Of a DNA stretch of 64,000 nucleotides, positions 12,189 through 22,740 are shown piece after piece. The notes below the pieces were generated by a model. The model did no database searches and was not told the origin of the DNA. It was given only the letters and a program-made list of their open reading frames with translations. This DNA is from Oxytricha trifallax (lineage: Eukaryota > Ciliophora > Spirotrichea > Sporadotrichida > Oxytrichidae). Where the stretch lies: assembly GCA_000711775.1 (NCBI GenBank), contig ARYC01000056.1, positions 1 through 64,000 on the forward strand. Reading direction: 5' to 3'. Numbering within the stretch: the first letter of the stretch is position 1; the number at the start of each line of letters is the position of its first letter. The position numbers were made by a program, and so were the translations under genes.

Positions 12189-12979
12189 ATGGAATCTATA
12201 AGTACTGCAATGAAGAGGGTTGAAGCTTAAGAAATGATCTCAAGATTTAGAAGCAAGGAAGATCTCTATCGATACCTCACTTAGCATGGTAAGCATGTGA
12301 CATATACTTAATCATATGCTATAGTGGGTTTATTCCTTCCAACGATGGAAGGTACCAAAATTTCATTCTTAAAAGCTATACTCTGCGATGAGAAGAAAGC
12401 CTTCAAAAACAGTGAAATAAAGTTGATAGATATACCAAACTACCCAGAGATTTCAGTCACTAATCTCTACGAGGATGCGATGAAAGATGAAGAGTTGGTA
12501 GTTTATCCTCCTACCAAGAAACAACTCTCTAACAAGCTTCCAGAAAGGAGCTTCTTCTTTGGAGTTCTTGGCACTTTAAGAGAGAGTTATCTCAGAGAGA
12601 TCATTGAAGAAGCTCACAAAAAACGCTACTCTATTTCTCCTGAAGATTAAAAGAAGCAAGGCATACTAATAAGCGAGACCTGGCTCGCTGAGCTTAAGAA
12701 GCACCCATTCCTCTCTAGTAAGCTTTGATTCATAACTTTGTAGGGAAACCTGGAACTGGTATATTCCTAATGAAAGAGCATGCGAAGGTTCACAGAGAGA
12801 GAAAGTCATAGACTATTTATGAAGTGAGCAAAAGACTTTATAAAGATGTCTAAAAGCCAGAAGAAATGAACATAGATGCAGGAGCTGGCACAAAGAGAAG
12901 AAATATGGGTCCAAGCAAGCCATAAGAAGAGGAGAAGAAAGAGAAGCCAAACCCCTTTATGGGCCAATTTAATATGTGA
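12189..12979 (+). CDS. TBE2 22-kDa-type protein with a probable 26-bp intron
   Basis: Function unknown; TBE-specific. ATG 12189 opens MESISTAMKRVEAQEMISRF. Unspliced, the frame stops at TGA 12726-12728 after 179 codons, which fits a 22-kDa product. Removing the 26-bp GTAAGC...TTTGTAG segment (12718-12743) joins SR to KPGTGIFLMKEH and continues in phase to NPFMGQFNM and TGA 12977-12979, giving 254 residues. The C-terminal part is basic (TKRRNMGPSKPQEEEKKEK) and conserved in TBE1 and TBE3. It converges with the transposase, the two stops lying 9 bp apart. Confidence 0.8.
12718..12743 (+). other. Probable 26-bp intron in the TBE2 22-kDa-type gene
   Basis: GT...AG segment at the same place in all five TBE copies: 26 bp in TBE1, 2, 3 and 4, about 25 bp in TBE5. 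Its sequence drifts (TTGATTCATAAC against TTGTAGTTTAAC) while the flanks stay protein-like. Its removal restores the reading frame in each readable copy. Confidence 0.7.
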
Positions 12980-12985
12980 ATATAT

Positions 12986-14050
12986 TCATTCGTTTAAATC
13001 TAAAACTTATTTATAAACATTCATTCTTCCTTCTCTCGCACAAACTGTTGTCTTATCTACGCTTACTCTCTTACAGCTGCTTTGAATCAAGTCTACTGTA
13101 TCGATAGGCAAGTCATGCATAAGATGATACAGCAGCAGCTTCTTGTATTGAGTCTTGATTTAACTCCAGTAGAATTCTATTCCATTAAATTAAGGACTAT
13201 AAGGAACGTTATAAACAGGAGTTATATTTAGGTCTTCATAAGCTTTCTTAGACTCCTTAGTCTTATGAACTGAAAGGTTATCAACAAACAGGATGATCTC
13301 TTGGTTGCTATACTTCTCTCTGAGCTTATGTAGGAACTCTATATACTACTCTCGCTTAATAGAGCGAGGGTGAATCACATAACTCTCTAAGCCTGAATCT
13401 TCACTTATACCAGCTAAAATTGCATGGGTGACTACCTTCACTTTTTAGTCATAAACTTCTATGTTATCATACTTCTTATACCATGACTTATTAATAAAAG
13501 TGTTGAACGTAAACACAGCTTCATCTGCATGTATGAACTTGATGTTATTATCAATAGCTCTCTGCATTTAATCATATATATAGTTTAAATTATTACTATA
13601 AAATGGCACTGTAAAATCAATCACTCTCTTCACTCTGTTGACAGTCTTGAAAGTAATACCATTTCTTCTATAAATGTTGGCTATAGTCTAAGGAGAGATG
13701 CGCATATCAGGAAACTTGCGATGAAACATTACAGCTCGCTAGTCTAGAGGAAAGTGTGCCCAATACTTTAAAGTCTTAGAGTCACAGAGGTATTCAATAT
13801 GGTGCTGTGAGAACTTTTATTTTCTAGCAGGATGCTTTCAAGTACCAGAATTAAAATGCTAAACAGCTAACATGCAGTGATACCTAACAGTAGAGGCACT
13901 CTTGTGTAAGAGCTTTGCAATAGCTGCATAATTCAATACTGGTTTGACTTAATCTATATTAATACTCGTACCATACCTAAGCTGAAGCAGTAAATCTAAA
14001 TATTTCTCATCATAAATCGACCCTAAATTTCGCTAATTTCTATTTCTCAT
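12986..14050 (-). CDS. TBE2 DDE transposase (42-kDa type), one in-frame TGA
   Basis: IS630/Tc1-family transposase, 354 residues from ATG 14050 (MRNRNQRNLGSIYDEKYLDL) to TGA 12988-12986. The N-terminal DNA-binding part includes RKFPDMRISPQTIANIYRRN. The catalytic triad lies in HADEAVF (about residue 175), VDNLSVH (about 256) and NGIEFYW (about 292), so the second Asp and the Glu are about 35 residues apart. It ends GRMNVYKQVLDLNE. Codon 71 (13840-13838) is TGA between HFNSGT and KHPARK. It is either a nonsense mutation, a sequence error or read through. All other parts look intact. Confidence 0.88.
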
Positions 14051-14155
14051 TTTGTAAATTGGCCTAATTTCTCTACTAACCCCAATAAGACCCCAACTAT
14101 ACCCTACAAATCAAAGCACTTATAAACCTCACTAAGGGGTTTTGGGGTTTTGAAT

Positions 14156-14819
14156 CTATGTCAATAATTTTAAAGATAGGAATCTTAATCGCCTCAATTT
14201 TTACCATGATTATATTTATCTAAGAGACAGGAAAGTTCTTGACTGCTTTCTATATTTTGACTTACTTCTATACCTCAACTCTAAGAGACTCGGCAGGATT
14301 TCTTGATCTTTTTTTATAGGAATCTTTTTCCTGTAAATTCATGAATAAATACAAAACTTTGATTGTGCTTTTTCTTTAAGTGGACTTTAAGATCTCTTGT
14401 ATGAGGATATGGATTCTCACAGGACTCATAGGTATATTTGCCATCCTTCTTTTAATGCTTTAGATCTAACCTAGGCATATTGTTGTTTATATATATATAT
14501 ATCTCAAATGTCTCTTGTAAGCTGACTTGTAGAGGAAAACTTTATGACATTCTATGCATTAATTATCAACTTTGGCTGGTAAAAATTTATGCTCTATGGC
14601 GGGTTGTTATACCTCCTTCTCACTTTGCTCTTTCTCTTTGACAACTTCCTTATTAGTTTAAATTTGAATCTCTAAGTTAGTTTTGTCACAGTTGTCATAA
14701 GCAGGCTCCCACTGAGTGCAAGCGTCTTTGGTCTCCACTTTTTGTTGTTGTTGCTGGAATGATAAGTTTTATTGACTTTACCCAAGTAATGCCGCTCTTC
14801 TCAAAATGTTAGCACTCAT
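14156..14819 (-). pseudogene. TBE3 zinc-finger/kinase protein, N-terminal half
   Basis: Starts at ATG 14819 with MSANILRRAALLGQSQQNLS, then a Gln run and an acidic, charged linker (KEVVKEKEQSEKEVQQ) as in other TBE copies, followed by Cys/His stretches of the C2H2 fingers toward 14200. The frame is broken off at 14156 by TBE2 and continues at 10033. The N terminus is only distantly like that of TBE2, in line with a different TBE subfamily. Confidence 0.65.
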
Positions 14820-15298
14820 TAGTTTGCTGATATATTTTATTATAATAATGATAAAATTTACGTAGGTATACTATAATAGTAGAGTATATGACACTCTGGT
14901 AATTTCTTTCCTTAGAGGTAAGTAAAATAAATCACGATAAAGGCTGTAAGTTGACATATTTTATGAGTATATTTAACATTTCAGTATATTAAAATACTCC
15001 TAATTAAGTTTAATTTCTCTAGGTGGTCCTCCAAATCAAGTTTGAACTTAATTTTGAGGTTAAGTTATAAATTTTTTTTAAATTTAATATGCTCCTAATT
15101 AAGTTTAACCTTAAAATTTAACTCCTTATAAAGTTTGAACATAATTTGGATGACCTCCTAAAATAATAAAACATTATTAGGAGCAATTTAATGGTGAAAG
15201 CTTGATATTAATGGAAATCAATCTGAGAAACTTGGAACAAATTTTTAAATGTTTCGTTTCAAGGCTAACCTCTAGCAGGTCCTCCCTATTTTAGTAGT
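14820..15298. other. TBE3 region between genes, TTAATTAGGAG-type repeats
   Basis: Non-coding span between the divergent kinase and 22-kDa-type genes. It contains repeated CTCCTAATTAAGTTT and inverted AACTTAATTAGGAG units. The same kind of repeats lie at the same place in TBE1, 2, 4 and 5 (for example 400-540, 11800-12000, 22600-22760, 39050-39220). A shared promoter or transposase-binding region is possible, but this is only inferred from position. Confidence 0.5.
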
Positions 15299-15306
15299 AA
15301 GATTTT

Positions 15307-15807
15307 GGGGGGGGAAGTTTCCTGCACCGGTTTATTATTTAAAAAAAATTTAGGTTAATTTCCGGCACTATATTTTTTTTCATTTTTAGAATTTGATTTT
15401 TATCACATTTATCAACAAAATTTTTTACTATTTTTGAATATATTTATTACTTAATCTATTCTTCAATTAATCAATATCTTTATTAACATGGAATCTAATC
15501 ACCATCCAAGCAAGGACGGAATTTATCCACTATATAGATTCCATCTTATATTAGTAGATTTCTGTATCTCAACCATAATATTGTCCTCTCTGTACTAATG
15601 GAATTCCAAATATTTTATCCAATTGTTGTTAAAATTCTAATTAATTCTTTCAATGGTATATAATATTAGATAAAGTAAAACACTATATTTTCATGAAGTT
15701 CGTATATGATATAAAAAATATCTTAAAATTTATGGGTTGTAAAAAAAAATTCATTGTTAAATTTATGAAATTTTACAAATAAAAAAAGTGCTGGAAACTT
15801 TCCCCCC
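15307..15807. mobile_element. MITE with G-run ends, 8-bp duplication, inside TBE3
   Basis: 501 bp. The left end GGGGGGGGAAGTTTCCTGC and the right end GTGCTGGAAACTTTCCCCCC are inverted copies. The 8-mer AAGATTTT flanks it (15299-15306 and 15808-15815) and occurs once in the uninterrupted TBE2 counterpart (CTAAGATTTTTAAC, near 12115). No ORF. Interior related, in inverse orientation, to the MITE at 47357-47869 (shared TTGTCCTCTCTGTACT). Confidence 0.9.
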
Positions 15808-15880
15808 AAGATTTTAATAAAATTATATTTGATATCCAGAATTTTAAATTTCATTAACATTTCTATAATGAGGAAGCAAG

Positions 15881-16667
15881 ATGGAGTCTATGAATGATGT
15901 AATGAAGAGAATTTAATCTCAAGATTTAATAGGGAAATTTCGAAGTAAAGACTACCTATATAGATATTTTGTTTAGCAAGGTAAACTTTTAACTAATACC
16001 AAAAAATTAAACATAGTTAGATTATTCTTGAAAACTTAGGAGGGAACTAAAATCTCATTCTTAAAAGCCTTACTAAGTGATGAGGAAAATGCTTTTAAGT
16101 TAAATGAAATTAGGATGATTGAAATTCTTAACTTCTCTGAAATATCAGTAAAAAATCTCTCTGACAATGCTATGAGTGATCCTGATGTTGCTCTATACCT
16201 TGCATCAAAGCTACAACTCTCTAATAAATTGCCAGAGAGAAATTTCTTCTTTGGTGTACTTGGAACTGAAATCTGATTACTTAAATAAAGTCATTTAAGA
16301 AGCTCACAAGAAACGCTACAGCATCTCTCCTGAAGAAAATAGAAGCAAGGTATTAAAATGAGCGAAACGTAGCTGTAGGAACTTCAAAAACATCTTTTCA
16401 TCTAAAGTAAGCTTAGACTACTAACTTTATAGAAAAACCTATAACTGCTATATACTTGATAAAGAGCGCAGCAAATTTAACAGAGATAAAAAGTCTCAAG
16501 TAAAGCATGAGTTGAACAAGAGACTTTTCAAAGATTTATAAAAGCCAGAAGAGATGAATATAGATGCAGGATCTGGCACTAAGAGAAGAAACATGGGCCC
16601 AAGCAAGCCTTAAGAGGAAGATAAGAAAGATGAGCAAAATCCATTTACGGGCAAATTTAATATGTGA
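15881..16667 (+). pseudogene. TBE3 22-kDa-type protein, frameshifted
   Basis: Opens at ATG 15881 (MESMNDVMKRIQSQDLIGKF) and follows the family through NKLPERNFFFGVLGTE. At about 16268 TGATTACT breaks the frame. The family pattern resumes with AHKKRYSISPEE in a shifted phase. The intron segment GTAAGCTT...TTTATAG (about 16407-16432) is kept, and a conserved basic tail (TKRRNMGPSKP) ends at FNM and TGA near 16665. Diverged from the TBE1/2/4/5 versions, as is the whole element. Confidence 0.7.
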
Positions 16668-16673
16668 ACTTTT

Positions 16674-17726
16674 TCATTTGTTTAAATCTAAAACTTATTT
16701 ATATACAAATAAATCTCCCTTCTCTTGTTCATACTTTAGCTTTATCATCATCGATGACCCTTTTAGCAGCACTCTAAATAAAATCGACTGTATCTATCTT
16801 CAAATCGTGCATCAAGTGATAGAGTAGGAGTTTTTTGTAGTGGCTTTTCAATAACCCACAAATACAATTAAATTCCATTGAACTGAGGACTGTAGGGCAC
16901 ATTAAATACAGGTATTATGTTTTCTTTAATATTCCTTCCTTGAGTCTTTAGTTTTATGAACTAATAAGTTATCAACAAAAAGAATAATCTCTGAGTCAGC
17001 GTACTTTTCTCTTAGTTAGTACAAGAATTTAAATGTTTTATTAAGTCTTTATTGAGCGAAGGTGGATAACATAAGTCTCGAGGCTCCTATCTTCGCTTAT
17101 TCCACCAAGTATTGCATGAGTTTAAACCTTAAACTTTTAATCATTTACTTCTATGTTGAAGTACCTCTAATTCCAAGACCTTTTTAGGAAGGTATTAAAC
17201 GTGAATACTGTCTCATCAGCGTATATGAAGTTTATTTTATGCTCTTAAGCCCTCTGCATTTAATCGAAAATATAATTTAAAATATCTTTATAAAATGGAA
17301 CATTAAAATCATTCACTCTCTTTATGCGATTGACTGTCTTGTAAGATATTCCATTCTTTTTATATTTGATAGCTATAGAATTAGCAGAAATGTGAAGCTC
17401 GGGAAATTGGTGATTAAACATCACAGCTCTCTAGGCAAAGGAGAAATGAGCCCAGTATTTAATAGTCTTATCATTTATTAGAAAATCGATATGATTTTGA
17501 TAAAATTTTAAAGTCTTTTAGGATCAGATTTAAGGTACTATCTCTTTAAATTCAATTTAGATAGATAGTGAGACCTAACAGTAGCTGAAGATTTATGAAG
17601 CAGTCTTGCTATAGATTTGTAATTTAGAATAGGTTTGAGTTGATCAATATAATCATCGCATCCCTAATTTAACTTAAACAACAAATCTATATACTCACTG
17701 CAATAAACTGACCCCAAACTATTCAT
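16674..17726 (-). pseudogene. TBE3 DDE transposase, catalytic Glu lost
   Basis: Starts at ATG 17726 (MNSLGSVYCSEYIDLLFKLN) and keeps the N-terminal part, INIDxLKPILNYKSIARLLHK-like. The third catalytic motif reads NGIQLYLW instead of NGIEFYW: GAA has become TAA, which in this code is Gln. The bases after it are also changed. With other small indels this enzyme is very likely dead. The span of 351 codons is the usual size. Confidence 0.75.
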
Positions 17727-17875
17727 ATACTCACTTAAATTACTGTTATTTACATATTAAACCCCTACATAAACCCTATTAAAACTCTAATAAACCCTAT
17801 AAAGTATTCGTTAATAGTCTATTTTTATCAATAAAAACTCAATCAAACAACTTCAGGGGTTTTGGGGTTTTTATT

Positions 17876-20045
17876 ATTGGTTTAGATTTTAAAATTTTAG
17901 CCAGTTGCATTAAAACTCATGTAAGTCAATAAATTAATGTTTTATGAAGTATTATACCAAGCTGTCCACGTGAATGGACCACATCTTCCATTTGTCAATT
18001 CTCCAAATTCATTGAAATTTATATAAACTTTTTAATATTTTTCAATGATCAATATTAGTACTTCATGGTTTACCAAGTAGGCTTTGTGGCTATGAGGTAG
18101 TATCCTCCCCCCCTAATGTATACTTTTCTTTTTTTAGTCTGATAGAGTTTTTGACGCTGAGTAATAGTAGCAGATGAAATGGAATGTGCGAGCAATAGTT
18201 TTGGAGCTATGGCCTCATCAAAGTCACTTTTTATAAATAAAAATCATTATAAATTTTAGAAAAAAATTCGATTTTTTCACAAAATATAAATTTCTCTAAA
18301 ATTAATGATTTTTGCAGTTTTTAACTAAATTAACAAATTATATCTAATTTATTATAATTTTATAAAGTGAACTTTTATAGTCTTTATGTAAATCTTAAAT
18401 GAAAGTTAAAATGATTTTAAAATCACTTTATAAAATTATAATAAATTAGATATAATTTGTTAATTTAGCTAAGAACTGCAAAAATCATTAATTTTAGAGA
18501 AATTAAATTTTGTGAAAAAATCGAATTTTTTTCTAAAATTTATAATGATTTTTATATATAAAAAGTAACTTTGATGAAGCCATAACTCCAAAACTATTGC
18601 TCGCAAATTCCATGTTTATCTGCTACTATTACTCAGCGTCAAAAACTCTATCAGACTACAAAAAGAAAAGTATACATTAGGGGGGGAGGATGCTACCTCA
18701 TAGCCGGCTTTGTTATATTATACTGATAATGGCTTAGTAAACCAGCTGCACTAGGGTATAAGATATTCTGGGCACAACTTACTTACACTTCCACGAGGAA
18801 TTTAATAACATTATGATTGTTTTGAGTAAGAGTGCCCTTAAGAGTGACATTCCTATACCCTCTTTCTGCGATATCTGTTGTATATACAAATACTTTCCTC
18901 GTTGCATTGTTGATTGTCGCAAAAGCTGGGACTGTAGTATTATCATCCAGGAAAATCTCATAGTCATAGTATATGCAAAATGCTGGAACTGAAGTCCAGG
19001 CTGTGAATGGGAGGGTCTAAGTTGGATTTTAAATTACATTCTTATAAAATTATAGATCTGAAGTGATGTATACAGTGTCAGGAGGGGCATTTGGGGTTAT
19101 GATGGCAGTTGCACATTAATCTGTAATATTGATAGTCATTTGTTAGGTTGCACATACGAAATCAGTTGCTAAGCATCCTTTGACATCTATAGTATAAAGC
19201 TTCGGAGGAAGGGCATTTGAAGTATAGAGAATGAAATTCTAAGATGAATCAAAAGAGAAGAATCATTTATGATAACTATACTATTAACTATCTATCCTAA
19301 TTTAACGATTTTTATTTATAACTCGACTTAATAACAGATATTTTTGAATATTGAATGAGTTGCTTATTAGGTTACCAGTATCAACATCTGTTAATGTATA
19401 TGTATAATAGAAAGATAATATTTTGTCTTATATTAATAAAAGTTTAGTAAATAGCTTAATAAAATATTATAATCCCACAACCTCCAATTGACGATAGCCA
19501 GTTTGCGATATAGATAACATGAGTGTTTGCTGTACTGTTCATGATATCATAAACACCAACATCACCAATTGGGAAACTAGTAATGTCAGAGCATTTGCAA
19601 TCACAAGCTAATTTACTATTAAATTTCATATTAATATAAAATTTTTTAAGCAATGTTGATGTTAACAGTCCTAGTTCCTGTATGAAGCCCATCACCTGTT
19701 TAACCAGTAATGGTAAAAGAATAAGGACCTACTGCCAATTCATTAATGGTATCGACACTTAATGAGCCTGTCGATGAATCAAATTAAAACACATTTAATA
19801 CTGTTGGACAGGATGTCCCATTTGTGAATTAGCATGAGTAAGTAGATACTTTAAAAGTTATTATGTTCTTTTATCTGTTAATATTAATCACAAAAGTGAT
19901 TAATTTAATTTAGATACTTATGGACATCCGTAGTTATCAAATATGCAAGTGAAAACATTGTTACTTATTGTTTGGGCTGAATAGTATACATTATATGTCA
20001 AGCTTGATGCGGAAGCAGGGCTTACTTCATTAAGTTAAATTGAGA
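17876..20045 (-). CDS. Copy A membrane-protein gene: ectodomain MDSs (interrupted by foldback element)
   Basis: Extracellular repeats matched in copy B (36295-36910, 40994-42110). Readable minus-strand stretches are NEFGELTNGRCGPFTWTAWY, LTYMSFNATGQNFKIQTNNV, and, at 19456-19625, KFNSKLACDCKCSDITSFPI then DVGVYDIMNSTANTHV. Cysteine-rich short strands and many Thr/Ser/Asn suggest a secreted or surface region. AT-rich gaps near 19270-19400 and 19850-19920 are probably IESs. The empty site of TBE5 (GCACATTAATC) is at about 19112-19122. Confidence 0.65.
18088..18705. mobile_element. 618-bp foldback element with 8-bp target duplication
   Basis: Two arms of about 300 bp are near-perfect inverted copies, starting GGCTATGAGGTAGTATCC and ending with its complement. 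The flanks are GGCTTTGT (18080-18087) and GGCTTTGT (18706-18713). Copy B has a single GGCTTTGT at the same place (near 36502) with no insert. It lies in coding sequence. No ORF longer than chance, so a non-autonomous element. An 8-bp duplication is seen with hAT-like and some other DDE transposons. Confidence 0.93.
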
Positions 20046-20049
20046 AAAA

Positions 20050-20810
20050 TTTGCTTAAAAGAATATATTAAAAATTTAATAAAAATTTGAAATAATGTTC
20101 ATTATTATAAAACAATTTTTTAAGATGTATTATATTCTAATTCAATTTGCTTTTACTTTAGTATAAAATTCTTATTTAGATGTATTTAACTTTCTTATAA
20201 TATGAAATTTCAAATTATCATAAAAGAAATTTGAATAAAATAAACTCGGTTAAATAATTTTTTAATAATATTTAGTCATTACCTAAAATTATTTAATTCT
20301 TTATAGTGAAAAGAGTTTACATTATTTACATAACGAAAATGTTTTAATATTTTCTGTTATAGTACCATAACCAAAATCTTTTAGGAAACTCTACTTAAAT
20401 GGATCTCTAAAGTGAAATTCATTTTTTCATTTATAATTTTAAAGTCTAGATATAGTTCATAACTTAATTATTTTAAATAAAATAAATCTTTTAGTCATGC
20501 ATATTTCTTTACTGTAATTGCGGTAATTAAAAATAAGTTATCTGTCCAAAAACTTAAGTTATAAAGTAAAAATTAAAATGAAGATATGTTAATACTATAA
20601 ATGAATATATAAGATTATAAATAACAAACTCAAGCTGTCCTATATTTTAATTTTTCCCTCTAATAATAAATTATTTCATCCTCTCTTTAAACTATATCGA
20701 TGAAAAATGATTGTGGTCGTTTCTTTATGAAATCAGCCTAAAATTTCAATAATGACATTAATATAAATCAGATTGTTAAAGAATAAAGAAAGTTATCTTC
20801 TCTTAGGAGT
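20050..20810. other. Non-coding AT-rich segment of copy A
   Basis: No convincing frame. Lies between ectodomain MDSs and TBE4 and is probably IES sequence. It has no clear counterpart in copy B, where foldback elements occupy the interval. TBE4 is inserted here at target AGT. Confidence 0.5.
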
Positions 20811-20938
20811 CAAAACCCCAAAACCCCTTAATGAGGTTTATAAGTGCTTTGATTTGTAGGGAATTGTTAGGGGTTGGGGTTATTAATAGGTTTTAATGTG
20901 AAATTTATAGTAAATGTATTTAATTTAATCACTCAAAA

Positions 20939-22221
20939 TGCACTTTTGGATCATGTGGGAGAGGTCTGAAGTTTATCTTACTTAACCACAACTCTATCTG
21001 CTCTATTGATATGTCTGATCTTGAGTTTGGTTTTATTATTATTGATTCTGCCATATGTTTTATTGATTGAGATACTCTGGTTTTGTCTATAAACTACTTG
21101 ATTCTTTACTTAGCATCTTTCTCGCACCTTGTAGAGTAGTAATCGTTGCGAGGCATTTCGCACTCTATTATTATTGCTGCTAAAGCCCACACATCCCACT
21201 AAAAGTCACCATCTCTCCAGTCTTCTCTTTCTGGATAATAGCCTTGAGTTCCCATTACAGTTCCAAGCCTTGAGACTTCCACTCTTTAGGCTCTGTTGAA
21301 ATCGATTATTGCTACTCTTACTGGAGAAAAGTTTATCATAATATTTTCTGGCTTTAAATCTCTGTGAACAAACCCTTACTTGTGAAGCTCTTTAATGCCT
21401 TGTATGGTCTGAGTTGCTATGTATCCAAGTTACTTTTGATTCCTTTGTTCTGTTATGAAATCTCATATAGTCATTTCATAGAGTGGAAGGCTGAAAGCAA
21501 CATGATCCTTGGCAAGGAGAACAGCATCTAGCTTGATTAAGTAACTGCTCTCTTTAAATTTTGCTTGAGTGAGTACTTGATACTCATTTGTAAACTCCAT
21601 CTAATATTTATCACCACTTAAGAGATAGTTGAAGGGATTTACCTTGTATGCGTATTGATGATCATTGATAACTTTCTTATCAAAGGAGTCCTCTAGAATA
21701 AGATAACTTTAAAGAGAAGTATCTAAATCTACCTACGCAAGAACTGGTATTTTATTGTATTGAATTTTGATACTGATTTTTGTGATTTCAGAGGTTAGTT
21801 GGTTACGTGCCTTCTTAACACGTGCCTTCTTAACGTACTCTAACTCACTAGCTTATTCAGGCACTACCGCTTTAGAATATTCCCTCGATTTTCTTTTGTT
21901 CAGAAGCTTCAACTCAACTTCATGCTTTTCAATTTCTATGTCTTTTTTGTGAGCTTTTAAAAGATGTTTCTTCAAGTCTCTTGTATGAGAGTACTACTTA
22001 TGGCACTCAAAGCAATCATACTTCCCATCGATTTTGTCGTGCTTTAAGTATACAGTAGGCTTGGCTTCTCTATGCTCCTTCATATGTCTATACCAGCTTG
22101 ATTTATGAGCGAAATCTCTCTCACACAGCTCACAAAAGTATACTTCTATTTCTTCAGTTTGTATAGGAATATCATTAATACCTTTCTCCTCCTCTATGTC
22201 TCCCACACACTTATTTGCCAT
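20939..22221 (-). CDS. TBE4 zinc-finger/kinase protein (57-kDa type)
   Basis: Opens at ATG 22221 (MANKCVGDIEEEKGINDIPI). C2H2 finger at about residues 27-50 (CELCERDFAHKSSWYRHMKE) and a second starting YDCFECHK. The kinase-like half has VHRDLKPENI, then RVAIIDFNRA with DFN for DFG, ECEMPRNDYYSTRCEKDAKQ, and ends PHDPKVHFE at TGA 20941-20939. The span of 1283 nt is one short of a multiple of three, so there is one small indel. The rest reads well, with TAA/TAG as Gln. Confidence 0.82.
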
Positions 22222-22660
22222 TTATTTTCTATTATTAATTTCTATTCTAATAACAGAGACCTCAAGTGGATAGCTCTGGTAGTTTTTTAAGAGAGTTCAT
22301 CTCACACCTATCACACTTTTTATTGCTGCCAAAGGTTAGTCTCATTGAGTTTGATGGAAGTGCTGTTGTTTTTTTAAAATGTTTGCGCTCATATTTAAAT
22401 TTGAATTTAAAATTATAAAACTCCCTCTATAACTTAGAGCTTATATGAGAGCTTTGCAAGTCTACAAGTTTATAGGGAAGTTCTTAGAGTATTAGAGAAG
22501 AAATGTTAGTGTTAAGAGACAATCCAGCTCTAAATATAGGTGAGGAAGTAACCATTTTTACTATCAATAATAAGTTGATTACAGCACGTACCGATTTAGG
22601 AGGTGCACCTAATTAAGTACGTTCTGCTTTAGGAGGTATTTTATGATTAAAATTAGGGTG

Positions 22661-22740
22661 CTCCTAATTAAGTGCTAGCATTAATTAATGCTCCTAATTA
22701 AGCACTAGCATTAATTAATGCTCCTAATTAAGCACTAGCA
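22661..22740. repeat. 30-bp tandem repeat in TBE4
   Basis: Units start at 22661, 22691 and 22721 (last one 20 bp). Each contains CTCCTAATTAAG, then CTAGCATTAATTAATG. It lies between the divergent kinase and 22-kDa-type genes, where all TBE copies here carry related TTAATTAGGAG motifs. Confidence 0.85.

Larger units (their letters stand above)
10037..14152. mobile_element. TBE transposon copy 2, complete, nested in TBE3
   Basis: 4116 bp with perfect inverted CAAAACCCCAAAACCCC ends (10037-10053 and 14136-14152) and target duplication AAT (10034-10036 and 14153-14155). It carries all three TBE genes and is the best preserved copy here. It inserted into the zinc-finger/kinase gene of TBE3, so it is the younger of the two. 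Confidence 0.96.
9082..17872. mobile_element. TBE transposon copy 3, diverged, with nested TBE2 and a MITE
   Basis: Left end CAAAATCATAAAACCCC (three changes from the canonical 17-mer) at 9082, right end GGGGTTTTGGGGTTTTT at 17856-17872, target duplication ATT (9079-9081 and 17873-17875). Taking out TBE2 with its AAT and the MITE with its 8-mer leaves about 4.16 kb, the normal TBE size. Its subterminal sequence (TGAAGTTGTTTTATTGAG) differs from that of TBE1, 2, 4 and 5, so it belongs to another TBE subfamily. Copy B keeps the empty site GCGACATTATTCG near 36290. Confidence 0.93.

Noticed and set aside
21767..21952. 61-codon plus-strand frame
   Set aside because: Antisense of the TBE4 zinc-finger/kinase gene.
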